A stretch of DNA of 64,000 nucleotides from Flavobacterium psychrophilum (GCA_945874225.1 CAMCFT010000005.1:1-64000); one strand, 5' to 3'. Positions 52,853 to 62,358 are shown, counted from the first letter of the stretch. A program made the numbers and translations. The notes: generated by a model not told the origin, from the sequence alone.

Positions 52853-55135
52853 TTAGTCTTCTATATTTAAATAATAATTCAATTGTCCGAAAGAGATATT
52901 TTCGTCGTTTGGTGATACATATTCGTGAAGATGTACCTCAAAATTGTTTGATAATAATTCAATAATCAAATCGACAAGTAATGAATTCTGAAACACTCCT
53001 CCGCTAAAGGCTAATGTATGAATTTTATTGTTTACAGCAATCTTTTCGATACACTTAATTAGTGTATAGTGAAAATTCAGGGCAATTTCTCCAGGAGGAA
53101 TTCCATTGGTTTTTGCAGTAATTATTTGGTCGAAAAGTAGTTTTGTTGGAATGTTATTATTGCTAAATTCTATATTTTCCAGATAATTAATGAGCTCCTT
53201 TTTAGAAGCTGAATACTGCTTTTGAGCTATTTTTTCCAAATAAATAGCTGCTTCACCTTCAAAGGAAATGGGTTGATGAAATCCGAGGACAAACCCCACA
53301 GCATCAAATAATCTACCCATCGATGATGTTTTTATACTTGGATTTTGAATCGCTTTTGAATAAATATTCCACTCGTTATCATCAAAATATTTTCGAAAAT
53401 ATGGATTTGAATCACTTATAGACAAAGCTGAAATCTTAGGGTTTTTAGACATTTTATCGCCTAGAACCCAAGGATAATAGTCCAGATGACCAATTCTATT
53501 GATGGTTTTATTGTGATATTCGAAAAATTCTCCACCCCAAATTTGTTCATCGTCTCCAAAACCAATTCCATCCCAAATAATTCCTAGGATTTTATTTTCG
53601 GATTTCCACAGATTTTTTTCGCCAAGAATCGCAGCGAAATGTGCTTTATGATGTTGAATTTTTTGATAATGAATAGTGTTTTCCTGATGAACGAAACTTT
53701 CTGCTAATCTTGAACTCACATATTTTGGATGAGCATCGAATAGCACTATTTCTGGTTCAAAACTGAATATTCGGGTATAATTTTCTATTGTTTTTTCAAA
53801 TCTTAAATAGGTATCATAATTTGCTAAATCTCCAATGTATTCGCTTACATAGCAATTGCTGTTTGGTAAAATGGTGATAGTGTTTTTTAAATCGCTGCCA
53901 AAACAGAGTATTTTTTTATTGCATTCCGGGGTTTTGAATTCCAATACATTAGGAGCAAAACCGCGAGAACGTCTCAATATTATTTTTTTAGAATGTTTTT
54001 CTGTGTATTTCATTACAGAATCATCTTGGGGATGAAGGATATTCAAGGAATTGTGCAGAAAATAATCGGCAATTTCTTTTAAAGTTTTTTTAGCAACTTT
54101 TTCAGAACGACATATTGGTGAGCCATGAAAATTAGCACTAGTGGCAATAATTGGCTTATCGAAATTTTCCATTACCAATTTTAATGTTCCAGAGTTTGGA
54201 ATCATCGCACCGATAGTTTCAAGGTTTGGAGCAATTTGGTTAACAGCTAAATCCAATGTATTTTTTATTGGTAAAATTACAATTGGAGCTTCTGTTGAGT
54301 TTAATAAATTTTCTTCTAAATCACTACTATTTAAATAATTACTGATGCTTTTCGTGTCTTTAAATAAAACAGCAAATGGTTTTGTTGGTCTTTTTTTTCT
54401 GATTCTTAATTCTTTTACGGCTGCTTCATTGGTGGCATCACAAATTAAAACATAACCAGCTGTGTTTTTTAGGGCAATTATATTTCCTAATGCTAATTTT
54501 TCGCCAATAATTTTGAATATTTCTGCATTTGATTGAGATAAGATTGCTCCTGAATTGTCGGTGAATTTTAAAGTAATTCCACAATTTGGGCAGGAATTTG
54601 TTTGAGAATGAAACCGAATGTCATCACTGTTTTTGTATTCCTGCGAACAATTTTCACACATTGTAAATTCATCAATGCTGTTGTTTATTCTTTCGAAAGG
54701 AAATTTTTTGGTAATGGTATACCTTGGACCGCATTGGGTGCAAGTCGTAAAAGGATAATAATATCTTGGGTTTTCCGCATCCAGAATTTCATTGGAGCAA
54801 CTTTCGCATATTGCAAAATCAGGAGTCAACGGAATATCAATAAGTAGGCTGGAGGCCGTGGGTTTTATATAGAAATCATCAAATATTTCTGTTTGAGGAA
54901 TACTGTTTTTTTTAGAAGATGTAATCTCAGAACTTCGCGGTTTTTGAATGAATATTTGTTCATAAAAAGCGTCAAGAATGTTTTGCTCTGCCACCGCATT
55001 GATCAATACACCTCTTTCACTATTGGTTACAAAACCTTTTATATTGTACTTTTTAGCCAAATTATATACAAAAGGTCTGAATCCAACACCTTGAACCCTT
55101 CCAGAAATAGTTATTTCTAAAATTTCAGGATTCAA
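52853..55135 (-). CDS. hypF: Carbamoyltransferase HypF
   Basis: 760 aa. Makes the cyanide ligand from carbamoyl phosphate with HypE. Domains in order: acylphosphatase (ISGRVQGVGFRPFVYNLA), two zinc fingers (CESCSNEIL, CTQCGPRY, CENCSQEY, CPNCGI), YrdC-like (ALKNTAGYVLICDAT), and Kae1-like with HKAHFAA and AFSGGVFQNSLL. Overlaps hyaD by 11 bp. Confidence 0.96.
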   Translation of the reverse strand: MNPEILEITISGRVQGVGFRPFVYNLAKKYNIKGFVTNSERGVLINAVAEQNILDAFYEQIFIQKPRSSEITSSKKNSIPQTEIFDDFYIKPTASSLLIDIPLTPDFAICESCSNEILDAENPRYYYPFTTCTQCGPRYTITKKFPFERINNSIDEFTMCENCSQEYKNSDDIRFHSQTNSCPNCGITLKFTDNSGAILSQSNAEIFKIIGEKLALGNIIALKNTAGYVLICDATNEAAVKELRIRKKRPTKPFAVLFKDTKSISNYLNSSDLEENLLNSTEAPIVILPIKNTLDLAVNQIAPNLETIGAMIPNSGTLKLVMENFDKPIIATSANFHGSPICRSEKVAKKTLKEIADYFLHNSLNILHPQDDSVMKYTEKHSKKIILRRSRGFAPNVLEFKTPECNKKILCFGSDLKNTITILPNSNCYVSEYIGDLANYDTYLRFEKTIENYTRIFSFEPEIVLFDAHPKYVSSRLAESFVHQENTIHYQKIQHHKAHFAAILGEKNLWKSENKILGIIWDGIGFGDDEQIWGGEFFEYHNKTINRIGHLDYYPWVLGDKMSKNPKISALSISDSNPYFRKYFDDNEWNIYSKAIQNPSIKTSSMGRLFDAVGFVLGFHQPISFEGEAAIYLEKIAQKQYSASKKELINYLENIEFSNNNIPTKLLFDQIITAKTNGIPPGEIALNFHYTLIKCIEKIAVNNKIHTLAFSGGVFQNSLLVDLIIELLSNNFEVHLHEYVSPNDENISFGQLNYYLNIED

Positions 55136-55673
55136 TTAAAATATTATTTTTTGTTTTTAATTCTTCGATTAAATCTAGTACTTTGGATTTTACAACAGCT
55201 AATGAAGCTTGTACTTTTGGAGATAAAATGGTAACCATAGGATCCATATTGTCTATGGAAACGGTGTAAAGATAAATGTCCGGCATTCTTTCAAACATTG
55301 TCAAAATCTCGACCATATCTTTTAATCCAAAGTTGTGTCCACTTAATGATAAAGGGAAATCATTTGAAAATTTTGGTTTCAAAAGTGAGACCGTTCCGGC
55401 TTCTTTTCCATCCATTGTAGCATCCACAATAATAGCTACACGGTGACTTTCTAAATAGGGGATAAGCAGGAATCCGCCTGTTCCACCATCCATAAACGTT
55501 ATGTTTTTTGGAAATGAGGATTCATCAACATTGTTGACAAAATGAACGCCAACTCCTTCGTCACCCATTAAATAGTTTCCAATTCCCAATATTAAAATAT
55601 CATTTCCATTATTATGAAAACTGTCAGATACATGCGGAAATATTTCTTCTTTCATGTTTGTATTTTTATCCAA
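55125..55673 (-). CDS. hyaD: Hydrogenase maturation protease
   Basis: 182 aa. LGIGNYLMGDEGVGVHFV, AIIVDATMDG and LSGHNFGLKD supply the nickel-sensing Glu, Asp and His of the HyaD/HybD family. It cuts the C-terminal tail of the large subunit after nickel insertion. Separated from hyaC by a terminator hairpin and overlapping hypF, so it is tied to the accessory genes. Confidence 0.92.
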   Translation of the reverse strand: MDKNTNMKEEIFPHVSDSFHNNGNDILILGIGNYLMGDEGVGVHFVNNVDESSFPKNITFMDGGTGGFLLIPYLESHRVAIIVDATMDGKEAGTVSLLKPKFSNDFPLSLSGHNFGLKDMVEILTMFERMPDIYLYTVSIDNMDPMVTILSPKVQASLAVVKSKVLDLIEELKTKNNILIES

Positions 55674-55685
55674 TTAATATTGTAA

Positions 55686-55716
55686 AAAAATTCCCTGATG
55701 GTCTCAGGGAATTTTT
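55686..55716 (-). terminator. Terminator hairpin between hyaC and hyaD
   Basis: AAAAATTCCCTGA / TCAGGGAATTTTT with loop TGGTC, followed by T residues on the minus strand. It lies 4 bp after the hyaC stop, inside the hydrogenase locus. Confidence 0.88.
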
Positions 55717-55719
55717 AAA

Positions 55720-56445
55720 TTATCCTTCTTTTACTGCATCTTTCTTTTGTGTATTCTTAGCCCTTTCGGCTCTTACAAATTTATAACCGCTTATCATTGC
55801 TGATGATTCGCCTCGACCTTCTAACCAATCGTGGAAAAATACGAGATAAACATGTACTAGCGAAAACAGTATGAATCCCCACATTGACAAGTGATGTATA
55901 ACTCTGGTGCTCATATCTCCACCCAAAAATTCAGGAACCCAGGCAAACATTTTTGGCAGAAACCAAGTTGCATTATCTGAATACAATCCAAATCCGGTAA
56001 AAATCATAACCAATGCCAGAATGAACATAACAAGATAGGAAACAGCGGCAATGTCATTGTGTCCAACGAAGATACTTTTTTTATAGTCGTATTCCTTTTC
56101 ATTTTGAAGAAATATATCATGCTTAAGGGTATGCCATACGCTTACTAATCCTTCTTTATCAAAGGGAAAAAACACCTTCCAACTGGAATATTTATTTCCT
56201 TTAAATGACCAATATACTCTCATTATCAAGACGGCCACCATCACATAAGCACTCATAAAATGAATTTTACGAATGTATCCAAACCAAAACTGGGTAGAAG
56301 CTTCTCCTGAGGACATTATTCCTGGCGGATGAGATATCAAAAGTCCGGTAATGATTAAAAGAGTTATTGATAATGCATTGGCCCAATGAAATATCCTAAC
56401 CGGCAATTGCCAAATATAGGCTCTTCTATAATCTTGTGTTGCCAT
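55720..56445 (-). CDS. hyaC: Hydrogenase cytochrome b subunit
   Basis: 241 aa with four membrane helices. RIFHWANALSITLLIITGLLI, IRKIHFMSAYVMVAVLIMRVYW and VIHHLSMWGFILFSLVHVYL carry the haem b histidines. It anchors the hydrogenase in the inner membrane and passes electrons to menaquinone. Third structural gene, 22 bp after hyaB. Confidence 0.93.
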   Translation of the reverse strand: MATQDYRRAYIWQLPVRIFHWANALSITLLIITGLLISHPPGIMSSGEASTQFWFGYIRKIHFMSAYVMVAVLIMRVYWSFKGNKYSSWKVFFPFDKEGLVSVWHTLKHDIFLQNEKEYDYKKSIFVGHNDIAAVSYLVMFILALVMIFTGFGLYSDNATWFLPKMFAWVPEFLGGDMSTRVIHHLSMWGFILFSLVHVYLVFFHDWLEGRGESSAMISGYKFVRAERAKNTQKKDAVKEG

Positions 56446-56467
56446 AAAATTTTATTTAAAGGTTACA

Positions 56468-58204
56468 TTATACATTACACACAGAGATGTCATTCACTTC
56501 ATTAATGATGTTTCCATTCTCATCATACAAATGCACGGCACAAGCAATACAAGGGTCGAATGAATGAATTGTTCTAATGATTTCCAATGGAAGTTCAGAA
56601 TCAGCCACCGGAGTGTTTAATAAAGCGCTTTCATATGGTGATCTTTGGCCTTTTGGGTCTCTAGGAGAAGCATTCCATGTTGAAGGAACTACTTGTTGAT
56701 AATTTTCGGTTTTGCCGTCTTTTATCACGATCCAGTGGCTTAATGCACCACGAGGAGCTTCAACCAGACCTACGCCTTTAGCTTCTGAAGGCCAAGATGA
56801 TGTTTCCCATTTTTCCATATTTGCCATTCTTTCATCCCCATTTTTGATGTTATTGATCAGGGTATCAAAGAATTCCAGATTCCAGTCAGCAACTAATTGG
56901 GTTTCTAAAGCTCTTGCTGCTGTTCTTCCTAAAGTAGAGAAAAGTGCAGCTGCAGGAACTTGTAATTTAGAAAGGGTAGCATCAACAATTTCTTTGTATT
57001 CAGGTCTTCCCGAAGCATATCCAATTAATGTTCTTGCCAAAGGTCCTACTTCCATTGCCTGACCTTTCCATCTTGGTGTTTTGATATAACTGTATTTTTT
57101 ATCTACATCGAGATGCGTATAAGGAGGTTTTGGACCTGTATAATTAATATTGGTTTCTCCGCTCCAAGGGTGTTTTCCAGCATCACCATCACCTGAATAG
57201 TCGTACCAAGAATTATTTACATATTCTTCTACAGTTTTTAAATTTCGCAAGTCAAGGTCATGAACTTTAGTTAAGTCCTTGTTTAATATTACTCCTGATG
57301 GAAATTTGAAAGTACTATTGTCGGTATTGTTATAACCCTGCATTGGGAAATCTCCAAAACTCATAAAATTATGGAAACCACCAATTGCTCCCCAATCTTT
57401 ATAGAAGCCTGCAATTGCTAATACATCCGGAATATAAACTTGTTCTACAAATTGTTTTCCTTGGATTAACAGTTTTTGAACCATTGCCAATCTTTCAGCA
57501 TTCAATCCGCTGGCATCATCCAAATTGATGGCACAAGCCATACCTCCAACTAAATAATTAGGGTGTGGATTTTTACCTCCAAAGATGGCATGAACTTTTA
57601 CAATTTCTTTTTGCCATTCTAATGCTTCCAGATAATGCGCAGTAGCCATTAAATTAGCTTCGGGTGGTAATTTCATTGCCGGGTGTCCCCAATAGCCATT
57701 GGCGAAGATTCCCAATTGTCCGCTTTCTACAAATTTTTTCAGTCTTTTTTGTAGATCTGAATAATATCCTGGAGAACTTTTTGGCCAATTTGAAATACTT
57801 TGAGCTAACTGTGATGTTTTCACAGGGTCAGCACTAAGGCCACTTACAACATCCACCCAGTCAAAAGCATGAAGGTGATAAAAGTGAACCACATGATCAT
57901 GGATATATAATGCCCCAGTCATAATGTTTCGAACCATTTCAGCATTTGGCGGTACTTTGATTCCCAATGCATCTTCTACAGCTCTTACAGACGTTGTTGC
58001 ATGTACAGTGGTACAAACACCACAAGTTCTTTGAACAAAGGCCCAAACATCTTTAGGGTTTCTTCCTTTAACAATATTTTCCAGACCTCTTACCATTGTT
58101 GAGGACAAAAAAGCTTCTTTTATAGTTCCATCCGAAATTTCTACTTCTGCTCTTAAATGCCCTTCAATTCTTGTAATTGGGTCAACTACGATTCTTTCTG
58201 CCAT
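56468..58204 (-). CDS. hyaB: [NiFe]-hydrogenase large subunit
   Basis: 578 aa. Nickel-iron ligands are in the N-terminal VQRTCGVCTTVHA (L1) and the C-terminal SFDPCIACAVH (L2). The C-terminal tail after His (LYDENGNIINEVNDISVCNV) is the part removed by the maturation protease. RIEGHLR near the start is also conserved. Large subunit of a group 1 membrane-bound uptake hydrogenase. Confidence 0.96.
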   Translation of the reverse strand: MAERIVVDPITRIEGHLRAEVEISDGTIKEAFLSSTMVRGLENIVKGRNPKDVWAFVQRTCGVCTTVHATTSVRAVEDALGIKVPPNAEMVRNIMTGALYIHDHVVHFYHLHAFDWVDVVSGLSADPVKTSQLAQSISNWPKSSPGYYSDLQKRLKKFVESGQLGIFANGYWGHPAMKLPPEANLMATAHYLEALEWQKEIVKVHAIFGGKNPHPNYLVGGMACAINLDDASGLNAERLAMVQKLLIQGKQFVEQVYIPDVLAIAGFYKDWGAIGGFHNFMSFGDFPMQGYNNTDNSTFKFPSGVILNKDLTKVHDLDLRNLKTVEEYVNNSWYDYSGDGDAGKHPWSGETNINYTGPKPPYTHLDVDKKYSYIKTPRWKGQAMEVGPLARTLIGYASGRPEYKEIVDATLSKLQVPAAALFSTLGRTAARALETQLVADWNLEFFDTLINNIKNGDERMANMEKWETSSWPSEAKGVGLVEAPRGALSHWIVIKDGKTENYQQVVPSTWNASPRDPKGQRSPYESALLNTPVADSELPLEIIRTIHSFDPCIACAVHLYDENGNIINEVNDISVCNV

Positions 58205-58225
58205 CTTATACTATTTTTTGGTTTA

Positions 58226-59347
58226 TTAATCTTTAATTTTTTCTTCTACTTTTATTCCTTCTGAGATTCTTCTTTCTAATTCTTTTCTTTTGGAAACATT
58301 AGAAAGAGCAGCATGAGCAACAACACCAACACCTACAGCTCCAAGAGCTATTTTTCCTAAAGTATCGGCATCACTTTCGATTCCGCCACCTATTGCTAGG
58401 TCTCTAGAGTAGAAACTTCCTGCATCCCAGAAACCTTTAGCAGCACAACCTAAGCAACCATGTCCTGATTGAATTGGGTAGCTAACGCCTCCGTTCCATT
58501 TGATATTTCCACAGGCATTGTAAGTAGTTGGTCCTTTACATCCCACTTTGTACAAGCAATATCCTTTTTTAGCGTTTTCATCATCAAAGTTTTCGACAAA
58601 TAATCCTGCATCAAAATAAGGTCTTCTGTAACAGCTGTCATGGACTCTTTTAGAGTAAAATGCTTTAGGTCTACCAGCACTATCTAATTCAGGAAGTCTT
58701 TCAAAAGCAACAACGTGAACAATAATCCCTGCCATAACTTCACCAATAGGAGGGCAGCCAGGAACATTGATTATTGGTTTATCTTTTATTATATCCTGAA
58801 TCGGTACCGCTCCAGTTGGATTTGGTTTAGCCGCCTGAACACAACCGGTAGTTGCGCAACTTCCCCAAGCGATTATAGCTTTGGCACCAGCAGCAGATTC
58901 CTTTAATATATCGATTGCGCTTCTACCTGCAATACAACAATAATTTCCATCATCGCCCATAGGAACAGAGCCTTCAACACAAAGGATGTATTCACCTTTG
59001 TATTTTTCCATTGTTGCTTTCTTAGCTGCCTCAGCCTGATGACCAGATGCTGCCATTAAAGTTAAGGTATAATCAAGAGAAATTTTGTCCAAAATAATAT
59101 CAGCAACAATAGGGTGATCAGAACGAATAAAAGATTCGCTACAACAGGTACATTCCTGAAAGTGTTCCCAAATAACCGGCAATCGCGGTTTTGTTGATAA
59201 TGACTTTGCGATTTGACCTAATGTAGAGGATTCTACACCCATATAGGCTCCAATAAACGCAACAAATTTTAGAAAATCTCTTCGATTGTATCCTTGTCTA
59301 ACGATACTTTCATAATAAGTTTCATTTGTTTTGATCTTTTGTTCCAT
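58226..59347 (-). CDS. hyaA: [NiFe]-hydrogenase small subunit
   Basis: 373 aa. The Tat signal carries [11 protein letters not shown] (residues 21-31). The proximal cluster segment is [19 protein letters not shown], with the extra Cys between the usual two that is the mark of O2-tolerant membrane-bound hydrogenases, and later GNYCCIAGR and WGSCATTGC. The medial and distal cluster cysteines follow ([37 protein letters not shown]). One membrane helix near the C-terminus ([16 protein letters not shown]) anchors it. Confidence 0.95.
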   Translation of the reverse strand: MEQKIKTNETYYESIVRQGYNRRDFLKFVAFIGAYMGVESSTLGQIAKSLSTKPRLPVIWEHFQECTCCSESFIRSDHPIVADIILDKISLDYTLTLMAASGHQAEAAKKATMEKYKGEYILCVEGSVPMGDDGNYCCIAGRSAIDILKESAAGAKAIIAWGSCATTGCVQAAKPNPTGAVPIQDIIKDKPIINVPGCPPIGEVMAGIIVHVVAFERLPELDSAGRPKAFYSKRVHDSCYRRPYFDAGLFVENFDDENAKKGYCLYKVGCKGPTTYNACGNIKWNGGVSYPIQSGHGCLGCAAKGFWDAGSFYSRDLAIGGGIESDADTLGKIALGAVGVGVVAHAALSNVSKRKELERRISEGIKVEEKIKD

Positions 59348-59397
59348 AATGTGTTGTTTGATAAAATTAATAATTTCACAAAAATTATAATAAGTAT

Positions 59398-59471
59398 CAA
59401 AAATATTAGATATATTATAATTAAAATATGATATTTATCATATATTATAATAATATTTAATAGTTTATTTG
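59398..59471. promoter_or_regulatory. Shared FNR-like site between hyaA and hypA, with -7 elements both ways
   Basis: Palindrome ATGATATTTATCAT at 59428-59441 (core TGAT-N4-ATCA, extended to ATATGATATTTATCATAT). Minus strand: TATTTTTG begins at 59405, 36 bp from the site. Plus strand: TTTATTTG begins at 59464, also 36 bp. One site could activate both divergent operons. Confidence 0.75.
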
Positions 59472-59510
59472 TGAATTACACAATTAAGGATTAATCAACT
59501 GAACACGATT

Positions 59511-59852
59511 ATGCATGAACTCTCCATTGCAACTTCTATTATCAAAACTACTGAAGATGAGGTAGATGCTGCCAATGGAGAAAAAGTAATTGAAATTATT
59601 TTAGAAATCGGAAAACTTTCGGGTGTAGAAATTCAATCTTTACATTTTGTTTGGGAATTAGCTGCAAAAAATACCGTTTTAGAAGATTCAAAAATCACTA
59701 TATTTGAACCAGAGGGCATTGCTATTTGTGCAGAATGTGATACAGAATATAAATTAGAAAAAATTTATGATACATGTACAAAATGCAATAGCCCGTTTAA
59801 AAATATTATTTCGGGTAAAGAGTTAAAAATAAAGAAATTAATAATAAACTAA
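59511..59852 (+). CDS. hypA: Hydrogenase nickel chaperone HypA
   Basis: 113 aa. N-terminal MHELSIA supplies the nickel-binding His. The zinc site is CAEC ... CTKC (about residues 73-76 and 90-93). Delivers nickel to the large subunit with HypB. First gene of the plus-strand maturation operon. Confidence 0.96.
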   Translation: MHELSIATSIIKTTEDEVDAANGEKVIEIILEIGKLSGVEIQSLHFVWELAAKNTVLEDSKITIFEPEGIAICAECDTEYKLEKIYDTCTKCNSPFKNIISGKELKIKKLIIN

Positions 59853-59859
59853 TTATATT

Positions 59860-60696
59860 ATGTGTGTAACTTGTGGATGCAGTTCCGATGACAATGAAGT
59901 TCGAATCACAAAAGTGGATGGTTCTGCTACTCAACACTCTCATGTGCACAGTCACGGGCACGAACATCATGAACATTCCCATAGTCATGATCATGGTCAC
60001 GAGCACCATCATCACGATGACGATCATAAACACAGTCCTCATCAATTCAAAGAAATTGATTTGGAAAGAGAAATTCTGCATAAAAACGATTTATTGGCCG
60101 AGCGGAATAAAGGTTATTTTGAAGCCAAGAATATCTTTGCCATCAATTTAGTGAGTTCTCCGGGTTCCGGAAAAACATCATTACTAGAAAGAACCATTGC
60201 CGATTTGAAAAGCGAAATTTCATTTAACGTCATAGAAGGTGACCAGCAAACCACCAATGATGCTGACAGGATTGCGGCGCTCCATGTTCCCGTGATTCAA
60301 ATCAATACAGGTAAAGGTTGTCATCTTGATAGTGAAATGATTGCCAAAGCTGTGAAAGAACTTTCTCCAAAAGACGGTTCCTTAATGATGATAGAAAATG
60401 TTGGGAATTTAGTTTGTCCATCGATGTTTGATTTGGGTGAAAACATAAGAGTTGTCATAATTTCAATTACTGAAGGTGAAGATAAACCCATAAAATATCC
60501 TGATATGTTTCATGGCTCACAAGTTTGTATTATCAATAAAATTGACTTGTTGCCTTATCTAAAATTCGATATTGAAAAACTGAAGGATTATGCCAAAAAG
60601 GTGAATCCAAATCTCGAATTTTTTGAAGTGTCCACATATACCGGCCAAGGAATGGAATCCTGGTATACTTTTTTAAAAAAATCATTAAAATCATAA
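59860..60696 (+). CDS. hypB: Hydrogenase nickel GTPase HypB
   Basis: 278 aa. N-terminal CVTCGC metal site, then a His-rich stretch at about 26-63 (HSHVHSHGHEHHEHSHSH and more) that can store nickel. G-domain motifs SSPGSGKTSLLE, VIEGDQQT, MIENVGNLVCP and INKIDLLP are complete. GTP hydrolysis drives nickel insertion. Confidence 0.96.
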   Translation: MCVTCGCSSDDNEVRITKVDGSATQHSHVHSHGHEHHEHSHSHDHGHEHHHHDDDHKHSPHQFKEIDLEREILHKNDLLAERNKGYFEAKNIFAINLVSSPGSGKTSLLERTIADLKSEISFNVIEGDQQTTNDADRIAALHVPVIQINTGKGCHLDSEMIAKAVKELSPKDGSLMMIENVGNLVCPSMFDLGENIRVVIISITEGEDKPIKYPDMFHGSQVCIINKIDLLPYLKFDIEKLKDYAKKVNPNLEFFEVSTYTGQGMESWYTFLKKSLKS

Positions 60697-60699
60697 GAT

Positions 60700-60939
60700 A
60701 TGTGTTTAGCCATACCTGGAAAATTAGAAAAAATCATAGCTGAATTGGATGAAACTTTCAGAATAGGAAGCGTATCCTTTGAAGGAGTTATCAAAGAAGT
60801 CAATCTGGCCTTGGTTCCAGAAGCCAAAATAGGTGATTATTTGTTGGTTCACGTAGGAGCCGCCATTGGAGTAATAAACGAAGAAGAGGCTAAAGCTACA
60901 ATGACCGTATTGAAGCAAATAGGAGAAGGAATAGATTAG
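60700..60939 (+). CDS. hypC: Hydrogenase maturation chaperone HypC
   Basis: 79 aa. MCLAIPGKL with the essential second-position Cys, then GVIKEVNLALVPEAKIGDYLLVHVGAAI, the family core. Works with HypD and brings the Fe(CN)2CO unit to the large subunit. Starts 3 bp after hypB. Confidence 0.96.
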   Translation: MCLAIPGKLEKIIAELDETFRIGSVSFEGVIKEVNLALVPEAKIGDYLLVHVGAAIGVINEEEAKATMTVLKQIGEGID

Positions 60940-60940
60940 A

Positions 60941-60980
60941 TTTTTGATTGTAGATTAACGATTTTTGATTTCAGATTTTT
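60941..60980. repeat. GATTGTAGATTAACGATT repeat copy
   Basis: TTTTTGATTGTAGATTAACG then ATTTTTGATTTCAGATTTTT, same family as 41769-41899, between hypC and hypE. Confidence 0.7.
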
Positions 60981-61003
60981 TGAGAATTATATCCCCAAAA
61001 CTG

Positions 61004-61023
61004 TTGACTTTACTTAAAGTCAA
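61004..61023. other. 20-bp palindrome before hypE
   Basis: TTGACTTTA-CT-TAAAGTCAA, perfect. 17 bp before the hypE start, with A rather than T after it on the plus strand. May be a small hairpin in the hypE leader or a protein site. Confidence 0.5.
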
Positions 61024-61040
61024 TAAAAAAACAATAATTA

Positions 61041-62060
61041 ATGCCAAATCAACAAGATAATAAAGAGAAAATAAATCTGCATCACGGAAGCGGAGGGGAG
61101 CATACCACAAAACTTTTGAATGAAGTAATTTTCAAACATTTAAATAATCCAATTCTTAATGTGAGACATGACGGTGCTTTTCTTGATATTCAGGGAAAAT
61201 TAGCTTTTTCTACTGATAGTTATGTCATTCATCCTATTTTTTTTAAAGGAGGAAACATTGGAGAATTAGCCGTAAACGGTACTGTTAACGACTTGTCAAT
61301 GTGTGGTGCTATTCCCAAATACCTTTCATTAGCGTTTATTATTGAAGAAGGTTTTGGATTGGATGAATTTACAGAAATAATCAAATCCATTAGAGCAACA
61401 GCCGATAAAGCGGGTGTGTTTATCGTTACCGGTGATACCAAAGTGGTTGAAAAAGGAAAAGGAGACAAGATCTATATCAATACCTCCGGTGTTGGTGTTT
61501 TACACGAAAAAGCGAACATAAAAATAAGCCGAATTCAATCTGGAGATTCCATAATTGTCAATATGCCCATAGCTTCTCACGGAATGGCAATTATGTCAGA
61601 AAGAGAAGGACTGCAGTTTGAAAGCGAAATCCTCAGCGATACTAACAACCTCAATTTTATAGTAGAAAAATTAATGGATCAATGCGGCGACGATATTCAT
61701 TTCTTGAGAGACGCCACACGTGGTGGATTAGCTTCTGTTTTACACGAAATCACCACCGAAAGTAATCTTGGAATGCTTCTGGAAGACGAAAAAATTCTTG
61801 TGGATACTCAAGTCAAAAGCGCTTGTGAAATCCTTGGTTTAGACCCTTTATATGTAGCCAATGAAGGTGTTTTTGCTTGTATTGTTTCCAAATCAGTGGA
61901 GAATGAGATTATGGAAATCTTAAAATCCGTAGGTCAAAATCCTTCCATAATTGGCAAAATTACTGATGACCCAAAAGCAAAAATCATTCTGGAAAGTGCT
62001 TTTGGCGGAAAAAGAGTGGTAAGTCCATTGATTGGAGAACAATTGCCTAGAATTTGTTAA
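61041..62060 (+). CDS. hypE: Hydrogenase maturation protein HypE
   Basis: 339 aa. HGSGGEHTTKLLNEV at the N-terminus, DSYVIHPIFFKGGNIGELAVNGTVNDL (ATP-binding AIRS fold), and the C-terminal PRIC whose last Cys carries the carbamoyl/cyano group. Works with HypF. Last gene of the plus-strand operon. Confidence 0.96.
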   Translation: MPNQQDNKEKINLHHGSGGEHTTKLLNEVIFKHLNNPILNVRHDGAFLDIQGKLAFSTDSYVIHPIFFKGGNIGELAVNGTVNDLSMCGAIPKYLSLAFIIEEGFGLDEFTEIIKSIRATADKAGVFIVTGDTKVVEKGKGDKIYINTSGVGVLHEKANIKISRIQSGDSIIVNMPIASHGMAIMSEREGLQFESEILSDTNNLNFIVEKLMDQCGDDIHFLRDATRGGLASVLHEITTESNLGMLLEDEKILVDTQVKSACEILGLDPLYVANEGVFACIVSKSVENEIMEILKSVGQNPSIIGKITDDPKAKIILESAFGGKRVVSPLIGEQLPRIC

Positions 62061-62137
62061 AAGTCGAACAGCTAAATCACTATCCTAGTTTTAGAATAAT
62101 AAGTATATTTTTTTTGCCTATATATCATAATTGTCAC

Positions 62138-62220
62138 TCCTGCAAGGTCTTTTTTTTGACCTTGCAGGTATGAAATTATTGAAAAATGATACCTACAATG
62201 TTTTGAAAACCTTGCAGGAT
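62138..62220. repeat. CCTGCAAGG inverted repeat (third copy)
   Basis: TCCTGCAAGGTCTTTTTTTT, GACCTTGCAGGT, ACCTACAATGTTTTGAAAAC and CCTTGCAGGA. The first pair forms a hairpin around the T run and may end the hyp operon. Same family as 13148 and 43368. The rest of the 298-bp spacer shows only a possible TACTTTTG -7 element just before the next gene. Confidence 0.75.
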
Positions 62221-62358
62221 TGCGATAATTTTTAAAAAACTGCACTATTCTAATAGCCCTTATGTTTTATTGTTACCTAAAAACAATATAAATATAACAA
62301 TTAAAGGCTAAACTGTTATTTTTTTATACTTTTGATCCACATTAAAAAAGCTACTTCA

